Positions 10,714 through 23,329 are shown, counted from the stretch's first letter. The stretch: DNA of 64,000 nucleotides from Chloranthus sessilifolius (GCA_021018995.1 CM037591.1:6206001-6270000), one strand, 5' to 3'. The notes: generated by a model not told the origin, from the letters alone. Translations and numbers: made by a program.

Positions 10714-11202
10714 ATCTTTAATTTATGGTTGTCAATGTGTCAGGTTAACTTGATACCCAACCCAACCCATTATTTTATGTGGTACAGGACATAATTAAAT
10801 TTGACCCATCGGTCGGGTCGGGTCGGGTCGGGCATGAGATATCCGACCTGACCTTTGAGATCATCGGCCTATCATCAGACAATAAGATGTTAATTCCACA
10901 TGGTACATACCAAACAGTGAATGTAACCAGAGCATACACCAAACATTGTGTATGTTCACTTTTTGGGTTGTGCGCTATATAGAATCAACATCTGACTGTC
11001 CAATGATAAGATATGATCTCAAGATCCACTATGTGGAAGATTGGGTAAAGAAAATCATCATTGTCTAATTCAAAGCCATCAACAATTTTTTGCTTTGGTT
11101 AAGTGGTGTTCTTGTAACAAAAAAATGTTGCATTAGTACTTTTATATTTGGGTTGCTTTAAGTGCTGCTCCTCAATTGCAATTGCCGTAGTCTCTCCCAT
11201 AT
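10714..11202. repeat. GGGTCGGG cluster and degenerate hairpin-MITE copy
   Basis: 10741-10860 has ACCCAACCCAACCC against (GGTCG)n, a compact copy of the GGGTCGGG repeat group. 10856-11100 is a hairpin-MITE relic (GAGATCATCGGCC, TTAATTCCACATGG, AAGATCCACTATG). No gene. Confidence 0.55.
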
Positions 11203-12071
11203 GAAAGGCACACGCGTAAAGATATCATTACGCCAATTGATATCGTGCTCCCTTTTTGTGAAGTGATAGGTGACATTGGGACCACATTACTAATTAGAGT
11301 TATACTTTTAAAATATTTTAAAAGCTAAATACCCTTTTAACCGTCATTCTTGACTTTTTTAAAGTCTCTTTCTTCTCTCTATTTTTCTAAGAAAGTGTAA
11401 GACTTATTTTTTCAGGCATAGTTTACTCAAAATATGTGGCGCCCCATTGCAAAGTGCTAGCACCTCGGCAGCAAAGCGTCGGCACCCCGAAAATTAGGCG
11501 AAGCGCTGGCACTCAGGCGCCAGGATGCTAACGTCGGCGCTTCGTTTTAGGGGCGCCGAAGCTTCGAAAAAAAAAAAAAAGAATAAATAATATTTTTTTT
11601 TTCGAAGTCTCGGCGTCTCGTTATCAAAGCGTTGGCGCCTCATTTTAAGGGCGTTGGCGCCCCTAAAATGAGGCGTTGACGCTTCAATTTTTTTTTAGCG
11701 AAGCGTTGGGGTATCAGCGCCTCGCTATCGAGGTGTCAGCACTTTGTTGTCGAAGTGCTCACGCTTCGTTATTGGACGCTCATTTTTTTTGAGTAAAATA
11801 TACTTAAAAAAATAAGTATTAACACTTTCTTAGAAAAAGTGAGAGAAGAGAAAGATACTTTAAAAAGACTTCTAAAAAAAGTCAAGAATGACGGTTGAAA
11901 GGGTATTTAATTTTTAAAATATTTTAAAAGTGTTACTCTAATTAAAAATGTAACTCTAATTAATAATGTGATTTTAATGTCACCCATCACTTCACAAAAA
12001 AGGAGCTACGTGTCGCACTCATATCAATTAACGTAGAGATATATTTTTACACCCGGGCGTAGTTTTCCTTT
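11203..12071. mobile_element. Foldback element with GC-rich palindromic core
   Basis: Two long arms in inverted orientation (left TTTTTGTGAAGTGATAGGTG and AACCGTCATTCTTGAC; right the inverses). Between them is a core of reiterated GGCGCC/GCGTTGGCGC/CGAAGCG words. TCCCATAT flanks both ends (11195-11202 and 12072-12079), with the ninth base differing. The 8-9-bp duplication with long inverted arms suits a Mutator-like foldback element. No ORF. A larger relative spans 25581-32625. Confidence 0.8.
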
Positions 12072-12079
12072 TCCCATAT

Positions 12080-12082
12080 TTA

Positions 12083-12113
<31 letters not shown>

Positions 12114-13795
12114 TAAGAAATTAAACTAAAATTAAAAGAAATATTAACAACAGATGCACACCATACTTAGTGGTCGGTGATGGCTAAAAAGATGGTGGGA
12201 GTAGTTAATTAACTATATTATATACACTATTTATATAAGAATAATGAGGTTAGGACCACATAGTTTGTAGTCTTCAATTATTTATTTTCTCTTTCGTCCT
12301 TCTCCTATAAAGGCACAAAGACAATCAGACAATCGATGAAACAACTACTATTTTTTTTAATTTAAAAATTGGAAAAATTTTAGTATAGGAAAATCATAAA
12401 TATAATACAAAAATAAGTAGTGTTAGTCCCGTACAAGCAAAAATATATTACAATTAAGTAGCGTTAGTCCCGGACAGGCAAAGTCACCAAATTAGGGTTC
12501 AACAATAATTCAGCAAGGTTAAAATTTGAAATTTTTTGATAAAATACGGCAAGCTTGGAGAAAATTGAGAGGAAAATAAAATAAAATAAGATGAAAAAAC
12601 ATAAATATATTAAAAAACCCCTAAATTATTCATAAAATTCTTGGATCTTTAAGAAACATACGATTTTTAACAAATTCGCGAATAGTTTGTGATTAATTCG
12701 TAGAACCTTAAATACGCGAATAATTCATAAATTTTTTAAAAAAAGATTCAAAGAATTTGGTGACTGTGCATACATGGTGCTGAAAATGGTGAACAGGATA
12801 TTGACTCAACCTCCAGTCTTTTACGCACTAAGTGATTGCTCTCCAAACTCGAAATCACGGTCTTCACACTTAAGAGTTCAAGCCTTTCGCAATTGCACCA
12901 GGCCCCTTATGGTGACCTGCCTCACTATAGACTCAAAAAGCTACATTTTTCTTTTGAAAATTGAATTTTTATTAATAAAAGAACAGGACAAGAGACCTAA
13001 GAAAACCCTGAAATCTCATGCTAGCACCATAGACATTGGTATCTGAAAAATCGGACTTTCCAAAGAAAACCAAGATAGGCATCTAACTAGGCAACGTAGG
13101 AAACCCAAAAAAGAAAAATACTTACGAAAGGAGGAAATCGGAATGACCGAGAAAAAACCTTTTACAACCCAAAAAATATAGCAAAGATCCCAATTACAAA
13201 ACATTAATAAGAGAAAGAAGATGCTCAGCATCGAATCGTCTAATGGTGAAAATGGATGAGTCTTCAATCCCAACAACAACGGCCCAAGAGCATAGAGTGA
13301 GAATGCTATCCATGAGGGGCACTCAAGGGGTCTGGCCCCAATCTCATTTTTGGCTAAAGTCCACGATTGGGATTGGTCAGAGATCATTATCTGTTCCGTT
13401 TCTTCATTTGGGTATAAGCTTGGATGTTAGTCATATATAAAAATAGAAGCCAGTTCCCTCTGATATGGTTTTAGGGTTATTTATCGTATATTTGGAGAGA
13501 AACAAATTTTTTAGCCAAAAAAGTTAAGTAATGAACGCATTGTTTTCCGATGGCAACAATGAGTCTTTGCCATTATCATTATCAATGAAATAGGAAATGA
13601 AATCAATTTTTCATATTAAAAATAGAAATGGATTTCCTAATTGATTACTTGTGGAAATGAAGTTTTTGTTGTTATTTATTTTTTTGTTAGTTAGGTGACT
13701 TATATTAAAACGATCAGAAAAACAACAAAAGAACATAATCGAGGCATAGAAAATAAAAAAATAGTAGCCAACTTCTCTAAAAAAAAAAGAAAAGT
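12080..13795. other. No recognised gene
   Basis: AT-rich with a TA microsatellite at about 12082-12106. A 123-codon minus-strand frame at 13016-13387 and a 90-codon plus-strand frame at 12774-13046 have no motif I recognise. FINKNSIF-like wording just downstream of the minus frame vaguely recalls plant LINE 3' ends, which is too weak to call. Confidence 0.3.
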
Positions 13796-13935
13796 ATCCG
13801 TTGATACTGACAGAGTATCGGTTCATATCGATATGGTATTAGCGACACCACCTTAAAACTTATGTCAAGGTGATATCAGTTTATGGCCGATGATGATATG
13901 TCGGTATCAGCCGAGTTTTGGTACCTTGGCTATAT
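13796..13935. repeat. Truncated TATCGG-type element
   Basis: Reiterated GATATCGG/TATCGGTT words ending GGTACCTTGG, the right end of the CAAGGTAT-terminated group. The left end is not recognisable. Confidence 0.5.
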
Positions 13936-14708
13936 CCCTGCTTGCGAGAGATCATGACAGGCCTAATTAAGTGGGCCGACAGACTTTAAGATAAGCGGGA
14001 TGCGACAATGGTGAACTTTACAGACAGGCAGTGATGACCAACAAGCACGATCGAGGAGGTTTTCGGGCTTTTATCGGCAATATCATCACGAATATTTAAA
14101 GGCTTATTTAATTATTTTTATTACCAAGCACGAATACTTTTTTGAAAGAACATGCACTTTCAAGAAGGTAGTAAAGAGTCTTTAGGATTGTTTAGATATT
14201 CAGAGAGTTAGTATACGTAACTTTATAATTAAGATTAGGATCTTAAAATAAGTTTGATAAGAATACTATTCGTAAGAATTATGCTTATCTTCCCAATATG
14301 CATAAACGAAAGTCTATTAATTGACTTACAAAGATTAATAAAATTAAGTTAAAGATTTCTAAAACTTAGTATGCAGCTAACATTATTAGCCACTAAGTAT
14401 AACAAATGCAGTGGTAGGAGAATAATATCAAAAATGATACCCGAGACGATACCGCTTTTGGTACCTTGGGTAGGAGAGAGCGCAGCTTCAATGTATTAGG
14501 ATAATATCAAAAAAAAAAATATTAGGATGGTATCATAGAATCATTCCTCTCAAATACACTTTTTAAAAGCACGCCAAGCTTCCAACAAACATCACTTAGA
14601 TAAGATGATGTCATTTGATTGGTCACTGATTTTATATATATATATATATATATAAAATATTATATATATATACCACTTGCAATAAGAAATTGTCTCATAA
14701 TATTATTT
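13936..14708. other. No recognised gene
   Basis: AT-rich intergenic sequence with a TA microsatellite at about 14634-14672. Nothing else I can support. Confidence 0.35.
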
Positions 14709-15098
14709 GGGAATTGCTAATAACCACCACCAAGTATTGAATATCTGTTATTGCTTAAAGTTTAAAAACTGTTAAATTACATTTAATTGGACGATGGAGG
14801 TCATTTTTCATTCTGATCTTTCACACAACTGATCTTGAGATCATCATAATATCATCATCTTGTCAGATTTTTGGATTCCACCAAGCACACAACCCAAAAG
14901 TGACTTGCGAGTATTATGTGTCTTTGGGTCACTTTTTTGGGATGTGTGTCACATAAAATCAGAAACTAATCGTATGATGATCTTACCATGATCTCTAGAT
15001 AAACTGTATGAAAGACTATTGTTGGATTCAAAACAGTCAACGGTTTTGAGTTGTACTTAATGTGGGATAACCATTATTTGGTGGGGGTAATTACTAGC
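14709..15098. mobile_element. Hairpin MITE copy
   Basis: Family interior (GATCTTGAGATCATC, CACTTTTTTGGGATGTGTG) inside tips that pair as CTAATAACCACCACCAAGTA and its approximate inverse near 15065-15095. Confidence 0.6.
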
Positions 15099-15145
15099 AG
15101 CCTTAAACTTAAAAAGGGCACCTTCTTTTTTGACTTAGTATTAAC

Positions 15146-15360
15146 CAAGGTGTCCAAATTGGCATCGGTTATCGCTTCATGGAGGACCGATACAACTCGA
15201 TCATTTTTTTATTCTTTTTTGTTAATAAAAACTTCAAATTTGGGCCCAAACCGTTACATATCGGCCAATACCCGATTCGGGCCCGTATCGCCTGATAAGT
15301 ATCACGATACCGGGCCAGGATACCAATAGGTATTGGTATGGGCCGATTTTTTATACCTTG
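15146..15360. mobile_element. hAT-like TATCGG element, perfect 8-bp TSD
   Basis: Starts CAAGGTGTCCAAATTGG and ends TTATACCTTG. GTATTAAC directly flanks both sides (15138-15145 and 15361-15368). The interior is a palindromic run of TATCGG/CCGATA words. Confidence 0.85.
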
Positions 15361-15656
15361 GTATTAACTTGTTAGAGTCATCAATAAGGCACATGTGGCA
15401 TCGATCTGAGCTGTCCATTGGCAAGTCATCGTACGGTCAGTACTCATAATATCAATACACTCATAAGAGGATCCTGACCTTCTGATCAAGAAACTGCACG
15501 TGGACGGTCGGATGAAAAATCAATCGATCAGCACAATTTTGTAGCATGACTCCCAAGTCCCAAACCACTGTTGACATGTCAGCTAGCATTTCAGATTGAT
15601 GTCATATGGATAATGTAGGTGACCTGAGCACCTAACAACAGCTTCTTCTATTTTAG

Positions 15657-16036
15657 GGTACCCCATTATTTGCACTCCATGAACCTGTTATCGCACCTTA
15701 CATACCCTAGCCGAAATTTGCATTGATTGCTTTCAATCAGATGATGGAGATCATCTTTCATTTCAACTTCTACACTCCATATCTTACGATCATGAGCGTA
15801 CCATCAGACGATTAATTTTTTATACCACACGTTATACATTCTAAAAAGTGACCCGAAAACCATAAAATGGAATCAAAAACTGAACTAGTTGACAGTATGC
15901 CCATGATCTAAAGATCCATTTTATGGGAAGAGTAGGATGAACAAATGAGGTCTACCTTCTGATTCAAAGCAGCCAATACATTTTGGTTGGGAATATTGGG
16001 TGAGATTGCAGTCTCATGGAGTGCAAATAATGGAAC
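15657..16036. mobile_element. Hairpin MITE copy
   Basis: Tips GTACCCCATTATTTGCACTC and the inverse GAGTGCAAATAATGGAAC, with the family interior and near-complete self-complementarity. No ORF. Confidence 0.72.
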
Positions 16037-16046
16037 TTTTTGTGGG

Positions 16047-16400
16047 TATGGGTATTTGCAACCAAAGATTCGGTGTGTGCAACCGATGATTGCACCATTA
16101 GCATCGTTGACGGCCTTGAATTAGACGATGCAGATCATTTTTCATTCCACTCTTTCGTACAATAGATCTTGAGATCATGGCCCACCTATCAGACGATCAG
16201 ATGTTGATTCCAAATAACACACATCCCAAAACTGATCATGATCATAGTGTACCATTATAAGGGATCACAGTCACTTCTAAGAATGCGTGCCACATGGGAT
16301 CAACATTTGACGATTGGGACAAAATACGATCTCCATCATCTCATTCAAGGAAGTCAACAATGTTAACGGTGAAATCATTAATTGCGGAAACCGAAGTGCG
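16047..16400. mobile_element. Hairpin MITE copy, diverged tips
   Basis: Carries GATCTTGAGATCATGGCCCA and CACATGGGATCAACATTTGA family words. The tips are only loosely inverse (GGTATTTGCAACC against GGAAACCGAAG-type words). Confidence 0.5.
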
Positions 16401-16423
16401 ATGATCAATCAAGATTGAAACTA

Positions 16424-17593
16424 GGGAAATTTACCTGATCAACCCTGTCAGATACACCTTTTACGTCAGAGGCCCTATATTTTCACCTTTACCCAAATCG
16501 ACCAGCTGGGAGCCTAGCCGACCCTAAGGATAGCAAAAAGTCTAAATTACCCCCTTTCTTTAACGCACAAAAACATCATCTTCTTCCACATGTAAATCTG
16601 CTACAGTTTCTAAAAGTCAGAGGTGGCGAAGGTGACGGTGTCAGATCTACTCCAATCTACTATTTGGATCGACCCGATACACCTTTTTCATCAGAGACTG
16701 TAGCAGATTAGAATGAGGAAGAAGAGGATACACTTATATAATTTAAAATTTTAAATATTTGCATTTTTCTATATTTACGCGATGTGAAACGAAATCTATG
16801 CCGTCTGATTTGAAGGCCACAATATAAAATCGATGGTCAAAGATAGATATGAAAAAAAGGCGATATCGACTCTGTACATAGTCGATATCGACTCTGTACA
16901 CAGTCGGTACCGACCATTTTAAGAGTCGTTAACAACTGTTTACAGAGTCGCCATCGATTCTTTACACAGTCACCATCGATTGTATAAAAAAAAAATCATA
17001 GTTGATGGCGACTCTGTATAGAGTCGCTATCGATTTTATAAAAATTAAAAATAATAATAAATAATAAAAAAAAATTTATACAATCGATGGTGACTCTATA
17101 TAGAGTCGATGGCGACTCTGTACAAAGTCGCCACCGATTTTATAAAAAATAATTATTATTATTATTTTTTTTTATGCAGTCGATGGCGAGTCTGTACAGA
17201 GTCGATGACGACTGTGTACAGAGTCGATAACGACTCTTAAAATGGTCAGCGTCGATTGTGTTAAGAGTCGATATCGATTGTTAAATTTTTATTAATTTTT
17301 TTTAAAGAGGCGATATCGCCTTTTTTCGTATCTATTTTTGGCGTCATCTATTTTGTTATATGGTCTTCAAATCAGACGGTATAGATTTGGTTTCACATTG
17401 CGTAAATATAAAAAAATGTAAATATTTACAATTTTAAATCATATAGAACGAAAAAAAGTATAAGGGATATTCCGGACTTTTTGTGCTAGCTGAAAATAGC
17501 TTGGCTAAAAGCTGATTGATTTAGATAAAGGTAAAAATACAGGACCTCTAACGTAAAAAGTGTATCTAACCGGGTCGATCAGCTAAATTTCCC
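16424..17593. mobile_element. Mutator-like element with perfect 9-bp TSD
   Basis: Ends GGGAAATTTACCTGATC and inverse GATCAGCTAAATTTCCC. Inverted similarity extends well over 150 bp (CCTTTACCCAAATCGA, AAAAAGTC). TTGAAACTA flanks both sides (16415-16423 and 17594-17602), the 9-bp duplication expected of Mutator-like transposition. There is no transposase. The middle (about 16860-17320) is an array of degenerate GAGTCGATATCGACTC-type units. Confidence 0.9.
16858..17325. repeat. Array of GAGTCG/CGACTC palindromic units
   Basis: Some 15-20 degenerate copies of ACAGAGTCG(A/G)TATCGACTCTGT-like words, separated by short A/T tracts, arranged roughly symmetrically about 17060 inside the Mutator-like element. 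Confidence 0.8.
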
Positions 17594-17859
17594 TTGAAAC
17601 TATTACAACGACGTCACGACGCATGGCAACGGTCAGCTTCAACCAAAGGGCACCTAATACTTTATTTAATTTGAAAAATAGGCTGTGAGACTTATAAAAA
17701 CAATATATAAATAATAAAGTGGTCTCCCATAGTATATTTGCAAATCCATGATCCTTATGTCACTATGAAAACTAAGCTCATTGGAAAATGGGTCCCTTTA
17801 TTTTCAACCACTGGTTCTTTCTTCTCAACCCGAATTTATCGTGCATTTACCTTTGACTG

Positions 17860-18180
17860 CTTGTAATACGACTAATATTTCAGTTTTTGCTCCAATCTTA
17901 GATATGATGAATCTTGAGATCATAGGCCCACCATCCGAAAGGTCGTATTTTGATTTCACGTGAAACAAATCTTGAAAGTAATTCAAGAACCACGATTGAT
18001 ATATATATATCATGATCATATTCACTTTTTTGAATGATAGATTCATGATCTCAAGATCTAATATGTGGAACATCGGGTTGAAAAATAATCTCTATCATCA
18101 GATTCAAAGTAGTCAACAGTTAAAGCAAGTGAATCTCGAGTTGAATAGGAAGACTGTTGGCTTGTAAATACAGGTACCCT
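17860..18180. mobile_element. Hairpin MITE copy straddling the start of duplication copy A
   Basis: GAATCTTGAGATCATAGGCCC, then CTCAAGATCTAATATGTGG and GTAAATACAGGTACCC. The counterpart in copy B is at 20836-21112. Confidence 0.6.
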
Positions 18181-19383
18181 TGGAAATTTCTAACCAAGTT
18201 TTATAACCTTTGACCCAAATTTCCCTGCCCACACCCTAGAAAAATGAATATGCACACCACTTTTATAATATGAAAAGCAAATAGTAAGGTGATATTTGTC
18301 ATAATCTGATTAAATTTATTGTTTATTGTTATTGACCTAGATTTCATCGACCATTTTCGATTTCGTCGAAATTTAAGAAATTTATTTAATTGCAGGTCTA
18401 GTCGAGCACACATCTTTTACCGTTTAGGTCAAGTCAGGTTGGGTCGGACATATGCCCTTTATCTATTTGACAGTCAAAATTATGGCCTGACTCAACCTAA
18501 CCTAACCCATTCACAGCCCTACCACGAGACCCGAGCGAGAAATTGCTACCTACTTGATTTTCTTTGCACTATAAATCACAAACTCCAACGGACCCATTCA
18601 CTCTCAAGAGTAAAGAGTAAACGGGTCAATCTCCTTATGCTAAAATGGTCAACCTTGAGAAGTGTACGGTTATTTATAAACAAGCACATTGGTGCAAGGA
18701 CAAGTTTGACCACTTTACCATAAGAATATTGAACTGTTCACACTTGTCCTCTACCAACTCATACATATAACATGAGTCAGAACCCTAGAAATATGTGAAA
18801 GTCAGCTTTTATCAGTGACTATAGTCAACTTGTACATTAGATAGAGATGGGCATCACCTCTTATGGATAGGGTTTGGCCTTAGATAAATGGATATGAACC
18901 ATCTAATTTGAGCTTTAATATCAGGCATTAAAACTGAATATAACTATTGATATTAAAGTTTATAGATCAAATGATTTAAATCTCCCCCAAACATCACCCA
19001 CAGCTTTAAACATTGATTTGATGGTATATGATCATTTAAACCCGTAGGTAAGACGATTCCTCTTAGGTAAGATAGTGAGTACCTTCATAAAATAAATAAA
19101 TTATGATAACAAATATAAGAAGAGGCAACTTAACTAATTAAAACTCATTGAGAATTAATTATATGAACTGTTTAGGGTTTAAAAAATGACAGTAACCAAC
19201 TTCAATTGTTTGATGGATCACTAAAAAATAGGGTCATATGACATTAGTCAGACTTAATTAGATGTGACTGATATTTAACACTATGCTCAAAACTATTGGT
19301 TTCAACATGAAAAAGATTGTAATCTCATTGCCACAGGAAAAGGAGAAATTTCTCAGTGCACAAAAGGATTCCATTATTAATAT

Positions 19384-19929
19384 GGGTGTGGGTATTCTCA
19401 CCCATTTTCGGAGTAAGGATCATACAATTTTTCACAATCGAAAATTATTGATTGTTTTATGTTCTAATCTTTCCCACAATAGATCTTTAGATCATGACAC
19501 ATGTATCAAACAATCAGATGTTTAATCCACATCCACTACAAAAAATAAGACTATTAGCGGGAGAGCTAAAAACTGCTACTAGTACCAAAGAAATTGTTGT
19601 TAATAGTCTTCATAGCCTTTAAGAGTATTTTTTTTTAATATCGGCAGTTTTTTGCAGCAAAAATTGTCGATAATAATCTTATTTTTTATAGTGATAGCAC
19701 ACGTCTCTAAAAGTGAAAGTCAACTCTTATGCCCATGATCTAAGTCACTTTTGGGGATGTGTGCTATTTGAGATCAACATCTGAAAGGCCGCACCATGAT
19801 CTTAAGATCAATCGTGGAGAAGATTGTAAGAAAAAACAATTTCCATTGTCCGAATCAAATCAGACAATGATTTTCATCCATGAAAAATTGTGGTCCTTAC
19901 CCCAAAAACGGGTTAGAATAGCCCTACCC
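19384..19929. mobile_element. Hairpin MITE containing a CACTA insertion
   Basis: Left GGGTGTGGGTATTCTCACCC, then GAGTAAGGATCATACA; the right end is the inverse (TGTGGTCCTTACC, then ATAGCCCTACCC). It is interrupted at 19534-19693 by a CACTA element. Confidence 0.7.
19534..19693. mobile_element. Miniature CACTA element
   Basis: Begins CACTACAAAAAATAAGACTA and ends TAATCTTATTTTTTATAGTG, the CACTA-superfamily terminal signature. 160 bp. Flanks ATC/ATA give an imperfect 3-bp duplication, and the surrounding MITE continues across the insertion (CCACAT, then AGCACACGTC). Confidence 0.85.
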
Positions 19930-20057
19930 CAAGGATCAAAATTTCGGATTTCGTTTTAACTTCGGTGGGGACCGAAACCGAAATTTTGGTCAGAAATCTT
20001 CAAACCCATACAAAAATCCCAAAATTTTGGTCATTTAGGCCGAGATTTTGATCCTTG
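19930..20057. mobile_element. hAT-like TTTCGG element, perfect 8-bp TSD
   Basis: CAAGGATCAAAATTTCGG start, GATTTTGATCCTTG end. CCCTACCC flanks both sides (19922-19929 and 20058-20065), so it inserted at the right tip of the preceding MITE. 128 bp. Confidence 0.9.
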
Positions 20058-22402
20058 CCCTACCCTATTAATATTTGTATAAGCACAAAAGATATTTTCA
20101 TATGCAAAAGATATTGGAAGTGACAACTTCATTGATCACAAGCCTTGTGTGGTCCCTAATGGCATAAGTATTTTATGGACCCAAAAATAGAATCTGGTGC
20201 TTAACACCATTAGAGAAGGTGGCACTCTTACCCTTTCTTGACCAACCAATGGATAGTGAAACAAACCATCTGATCAAATGGCCACATCTTGGATGGATCA
20301 TAGCAAATTGGATCAATCGAACGATCACAAGTCACAACCATTTGTGAACGAACTCTTTGAGGGACGATTAAACGTATTTCATTTTTGATGACCCCTTAGC
20401 AGACTACCTATCGATTCGATGGTCATCCAACTGGTGAAAAATGATATCCAATGTCTGATTTCAAGCCATCAATGGGTTTCAACGACAAGCACCCTCAATA
20501 ATCCTGTAGGCACAAATAGAGGTACCCTAACTTATTTACCAAAAAAAAATAAAAATTATGAGAACACTCCACGTTTTCTACGAAAGTCATAACATTGACC
20601 AATCTTTATTGTATGTATGATCAGGAGCTTCTTGGATGGTCAAGATGCTTGTTCCTCGTGTATAGAGATTGATGACTCATGCACCACTATGGTGTACGGG
20701 CCCATCCACCTAATACCAATTCTATTCTTATATGATTGCACGTGGGGAGAGTCAATCTCAGTGTGTAGGGCACAATGCCTGACTCACTTGACCCGAATTT
20801 TTTTTCAAGTCGGGCACATACTTGAATTATCGGGTCCCATCCGAACAGTCGTATTTTGATTTCACATGAAACAAATCTTGAAAGTATTTCAAGAACTGCG
20901 TTTGATATATGTCATGATCATATTCACTTTTTTGAATGTTTTACCGGTGGAAATAAAATCTATCCGTCTAATGGTAGGTTCATGATCTCAAGATCTATTA
21001 TGTGGAACATCGGGTTGAAAAACAATCTCCATCTTCAGATTCAAAATAGTCAACAGTTGAAATAAGTGAATCTCGAGTTAAAAAGGAATAATCTTGGGTT
21101 GTAAATACAGGTACCCTTGAAAATTTCTAACAAAGTTTTATAACCTTTGACCCAAATTTCCCTGCCCACACCCTAGAAAAATGAAAATGCATAATAATTT
21201 GAAAAGCAAATAGTAAGGTGATATCTGTCATAATCTGATTAAATTTATCGTTTATTGTTATTGACCTAGATTTCATTTACCATTTTTGATGATTTGGTCG
21301 AAATTTAAGAAATTTATTTAGTTACAGGTCCAGTCGAGCACACATCTTTTACCGTTTAGGTCAGGTCAGGTTGGGTCGGATATATGCCCTTTATTTATTT
21401 GGCAGGCAAAATTTTAGCCTGACTCAACCTGACCTGACCCATTCACAGCCCTACCACATAGAGACCCGAGTGAGAAATTGCTACCTACTTAATTATTCTA
21501 AAATATAAAATTATGATAAATATTTATTAAAGACTTACGCTTAGCAAACTTGATTTTCTTTGCACTATAAATCACAAACTCCAACGGACCCATTCACTCT
21601 CAAGAGTAAACGGGTCAATCTCCTTATGCTAAAATGGTCAACCTTGAGAAGTGTACGGTTATTTATAAACAAGCAAATCGGTGCAAAGACAAGTGTGACC
21701 ACTTTACCATAAGAATATTGACCTGTTCACACTTGTCCTCTACCAACTCATACATATAACATTAGTCAGAACCCTAGAAATATGTGAAAGTCAGCTTTTA
21801 ACAGTGGCTATAGTCAACTTGTACATTAGATAGAGATGGGCACCACCTCTTATGGATAGGGTTTGGCCTTAAATAAGCGGATGTGAACCATCTAATTTAA
21901 ATTTTAATATCAGTCATTAAAATTGAATACAATTATTGATATTTAAGTTTATAAATCAAATGATTTAAATCTCCCCAAACATCACCCACAGCTTTAAACA
22001 TTGAGTTGATGGTATATGATCATTTAAACCCGTAGGTAAGACGATTCCTCTTAGGTTAGAAAGTGGGTACCTTCATAAAATAAATAAATTATGATAACAA
22101 ATATAAGAAGAGGCAACGTAACTAATTAAAACTCATTGAGAATTAATTATATGAACTATTTAGGGTTTAAAAACTGACAGTAACCAACTTCAATTGTTTG
22201 ATGGATCACCAAAAAAAAATGTTGAGGTTAGCATTAGATGTTGGGGTCATCCTTATTACATGGTTGACACAAATGATCAACAATATCGAAATGTTCGGTG
22301 GCAGGCTATCGGACGGATGAGACGACGATCAGCTCAAAAACTGGCACCAATCCAACGGTCCGAACTCCTAACCATCATATGGGGCGATACTACATATGTA
22401 CA

Positions 22403-22403
<1 letters not shown>

Positions 22404-22488
<85 letters not shown>
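22404..22488. repeat. (TA)n microsatellite, about 85 bp
   Basis: Uninterrupted TA dinucleotides. Ile-Tyr repeat frames on both strands here are artefacts of the repeat. Confidence 0.97.
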
Positions 22489-22491
<3 letters not shown>

Positions 22492-22738
22492 GAGAACTAT
22501 TACTTGCACGCAAAATGTGTGTCCTTGCACACAATTTTAAAAAGTGAGTTATTACTTGCACTTGTCCTTTTAGAGTTTTTGTGGGTACAATTACAGCTGC
22601 CCAATTATAAAATTAGGTCAAGTAAAGACTAAAGACTAAAAAAAATAGGAGATTCCTAAACAGCCGATATAGACCCTTATAGAGCCATATGGTCATATCA
22701 TATTAGTCACACTCAATTAGATATTATTGATATTTAAA

Positions 22739-22939
22739 AGGGCACTTTAAAAAACCAATCTTAAAAAAATAAATGTTTTAGCAAAATATTTCAGAAATTA
22801 AGCGTTTAAAAAAAAACAATATTTTCACAATTTTTTAAAATTCTGAGATTTGTGAAAATATTATTTTTTAAAAATATTTAAGCTCTGAAATTTTTTGCTA
22901 AAACGTATATTTTTTAAGATTGTTTTTCCAAATTTCCCT
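22739..22939. mobile_element. Foldback MITE with 7-bp TSD
   Basis: Tips AGGGCACTTT...AATCTT and inverse AAGATTG...AAATTTCCCT. The whole 201 bp folds on itself. ATTTAAA flanks both sides (22732-22738 and 22940-22946). Absent from copy A at the corresponding site. Confidence 0.8.
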
Positions 22940-23329
22940 ATTTAAAGCTATGCTCAAAACTATTGGTTTCAACAAAGAAAAAGATGGTAATCTCATTACC
23001 ACAGGAAAAGGAAAAATTGCTCATTGCACAACAGGATACCATTATTAATATGGGTGTGGCTATTCTCACCGGTTTTCAGAGTAAGGATCACACAACCAAT
23101 GGATAGTGAAACGAACCATCCGATCAATTGGCCACATCTTGGATGGATCATAGCCCGAAAATGGGATCAATCGATCAATCGCAAGTCACAACCATTTGTG
23201 AACGAACTCTTTTAGGGACGATTAAACGTGTTTCGTTATTGATAGATGACCCCATAGCGGACTACCTATCGATTCGATGGTCATCCGACGGTGACCATCG
23301 AATCGAAGGTTAGGGGGTTCACCATTTGT

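Larger units (their letters stand above)
17930..20835. repeat. Segmental tandem duplication, copy A
   Basis: Runs of near-identical order with copy B: GTCGTATTTTGATTTCAC, TTTGACCCAAATTTCCC, CAAACTCCAACGGACCC, GCTCAAAACTATTGGTTTC, CCAATGGATAGTGAAAC, ATGATCAGGAGCTTCTTGG. No gene in either copy. Copy A uniquely holds part of the 19384-19929 MITE, the CACTA element and the CAAGG element. Confidence 0.85.

Noticed and set aside
13016-13387. 123-codon hydrophobic minus-strand frame
   Set aside because: No recognisable family, no splice context, and the surrounding sequence is repeat-rich.
22194-22632. Open frames with long Ile-Tyr repeats on both strands
   Set aside because: They are translations of the (TA)n microsatellite.
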